64,000 nucleotides of DNA, from NCBI GenBank assembly GCA_012656075.1, contig JAAKBF010000282.1:1-64000 (forward strand). The letters are read 5' to 3'. Shown in pieces: positions 62,461-64,000 of the stretch. A program made the position numbers and the translations under genes. How positions within the stretch are numbered: position 1 is the first letter of the stretch; each line of letters opens with the position of its first letter. The stretch is from Phytophthora hibernalis (taxonomy: Eukaryota > Oomycota > Peronosporomycetes > Peronosporales > Peronosporaceae). The notes below the pieces were generated by a model. It was not told the origin of the DNA, ran no database searches, and saw nothing but the letters and a program-made list of their open reading frames with translations.

Positions 62461-63304
62461 TTTTTGTGCAAAGGTTAATGATCAACGATTCTCGATACGA
62501 ATTAATTCTTTTTCGGGCTCTATGAATCAATATCTGCTCGCATTGTCAGCTCGCCGCTGATGGAGATACGTTTCAATGAAACTTTTGGTGGCGTTGTCGA
62601 CAACACGCATTCTAACATCTTCCAATACAGAACATGGCTCCATCTCCCATGTACTCACTCATTATCACTCAACCTACTCGACGGCTCAGACAACGTTGGC
62701 GCACACACTCAACACAGAACTTGTCTTCAGCTTCTATGAGCTCGCTCGTTCACACTCAACAAACCCATCGAGCTCATACACTACACTCAAACTCAACGGG
62801 CTCACACACTACACTCTACACACTGAATATACCTTCAGTCCAACAAGCTCGCTCGTTCACACTCAACACATTGAACCTGTGTACTCGACAGGTTCAATGT
62901 GTGTCAACGAATTTAGAGTCAAGTGAGCGTATGAGCCTTACATTGTTCATTGTTTGTGGATACATGTACATCTCATGTCCACACAGTGAGCAATGTTGTA
63001 CTACATGCAGTGGTTTCAGTACATGGCAAACCCCGTATCGTACACGATGCAACAATGGACCGACAAGGTTAGCCCGTACGTGTATTTACATGAATTGTTC
63101 TCGTCCATCTCGTCCGCGAAATTGGCGCTTAATTCACAGGGATTTTGTTTGGCGGAGGGATCTCTCTTACCGTATACATGTACACTTCCAACACTTACTT
63201 TTGTGGGTACATGTATAAGATGGCCCCTGAGGTGGTTTACGAAAAAGTGGATCTATACGAATCAGCAAAAAGATCGCAGCAAGAATTTGGTTGGTCATCA
63301 AAGA
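62461..63304. other. Intergenic with Ser/Thr-codon-like repeats, no gene recognised
   Basis: The stretch 62690-62880 is a degenerate array of actcaaca/ctcgctcgttcacactcaac units (for example 62739-62760 and 62849-62870). Frames across it are open but repetitive. No gene is supported. Confidence 0.5.
62866..62902. repeat. Perfect inverted repeat, 15-base arms
   Basis: acacattgaacctgt (62866-62880) and acaggttcaatgtgt (62888-62902) are exact reverse complements around a seven-base loop. It closes the repeat array and may be a small foldback element. Confidence 0.85.
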
Positions 63305-63331
63305 AGTGTACATGCCGCCGGCATGTACACT
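63305..63331. repeat. Perfect inverted repeat, 12-base arms
   Basis: agtgtacatgcc (63305-63316) and ggcatgtacact (63320-63331) are exact reverse complements with a three-base loop, about 140 bases before the degenerate effector. Confidence 0.7.
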
Positions 63332-63468
63332 CCACGTCGACTCGACCCCACATCAAGGAATACCTCTTACAACTTTCCCTGTCAGACAGATCCGTTAACT
63401 CTGTCAGTTCGCATTTTCGCTCCAGGCTCGCAAGTCTCTTATTCAAACCACCAAAACCACGCTTTCAA

Positions 63469-63827
63469 ATACGTATCTCCTGTGTCCTACTGGTTGCCGG
63501 TACTGCCGTTGCCCTGGTTGCTAGTGGAAACGCATTTCCGACTGAAGCTGGCGCTGATAAGCGTTTCTTGAAAGCCGACAAGACGTTTGACTTCAACGAC
63601 GCTGAAGAAGAAGAACGTGGTCTTAACTGGCTGGACGATCTCAATCTGCATAAAATGTTCAAGCGACTGAAAAACGAACCTTCGTATCAAAACACCCTTT
63701 TCGCGTCGTGAAAATTGGAATGAGGTCGGTGGTCGAAGCTATTGCATTCATGAAGAGCCAAGACCTGAAAGAAACCGCTATCGAGTATTTCACGGAGCTG
63801 TACATAGCGTATCTCAGAAGCCACTAG
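63469..63827 (+). pseudogene. RxLR-like effector relic: no ATG, RFLK motif, frame break
   Basis: At 63469 the codon ATA stands where the start ATG is expected, followed by a typical signal peptide (RISCVLLVAGTAVALVASG). At the RxLR position the protein has RFLK, followed by a dEER-type segment (DAEEEERG) and a helical domain (NLHKMFKRLKNEPSYQ). A -1 change at a T run near 63702-63705 is followed, in the new frame, by SVVEAIAFMKSQDLKE and LYIAYLRSH to a TAG at 63825-63827. With the start lost and the motif altered, this is probably a dead effector, although errors in the sequence could account for part of it. Confidence 0.68.
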
Positions 63828-64000
63828 GTACCAGTAACGGTGCGGAGTTGACTTAATTAACCCCTAGGTAACTTTCAATCGTTGCTTTTAACCTTGAAAC
63901 CTTTTTTCCTGGTTATGCTCTCTAAAACTATGACCGTGTCACATGATCTGAAACTCACATTCATTTTCTCAGTCTTGTTCGTGTTTGTCATAAATAACGA

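Overview
The window looks like a gene-poor, repeat-rich part of an oomycete nuclear genome, most likely Phytophthora or a close relative. The strongest signs are five copies of secreted RxLR-dEER effector genes, an expanded family of the proteins usually labelled 'M96 mating-specific' in oomycete annotations, short GT-AG introns, and oomycete-type pogo, hAT, Tc1, MULE and Polinton elements. No species name can be given from sequence alone.

Layout. 1-13.9 kb is most of a Polinton/Maverick element (capsid proteins, adenain-like protease, packaging ATPase, a fibre with an S74-like tail, chromodomain integrase, protein-primed DNA polymerase); it runs off the left edge. 14-24.7 kb holds RxLR genes: two tandem copies of one family (one broken, one intact), a third inverted relic, and an unrelated effector with three frame breaks. 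A pogo/CENP-B-type transposon and a Tc1-type MITE lie among them. 24.7-28.7 kb carries two spliced M96-type genes and a relic on the minus strand. 28.9-39.5 kb is a nest of transposons: a hAT transposase split by a Tc1/mariner element, two MULE halves in permuted order (3' half with SWIM and ULP1 protease first, then the 5' catalytic half), and a truncated second Polinton joined to the MULE. 40.0-40.5 kb has another RxLR gene. 41.4-49.9 kb is a cluster of five M96-type genes. 50.8-57.4 kb encodes a very large GTPase - Cys/His-rich - VWA - RING protein. 57.5-58.8 kb is a graveyard (guanine deaminase relic, M96 relic, a relic of an oomycete repeat family). 59.0-62.5 kb holds an unknown spliced gene and two more M96-type genes. 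63.5-63.8 kb is a degenerate RxLR gene.

A theme crosses the window. Nearly every broken gene is broken by what looks like loss of a single base, often in a short homopolymer, which moves the reading frame by -1. This is seen in effectors, transposases, both Polintons and the large GTPase gene, so uncorrected sequencing errors must be considered beside real decay. In the M96-type family the -1 breaks cluster tightly just before the basic DNA-binding-like segment in five of eight copies, and probably in a sixth.

How the parts relate: the effectors would be secreted and delivered to a plant host. The M96-type proteins look like nuclear basic-zipper proteins with a large conserved C-terminal domain. 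The Polinton genes form a virion-morphogenesis and replication module. The remaining repeats are mobile DNA that explains the local duplications and gene breaks.
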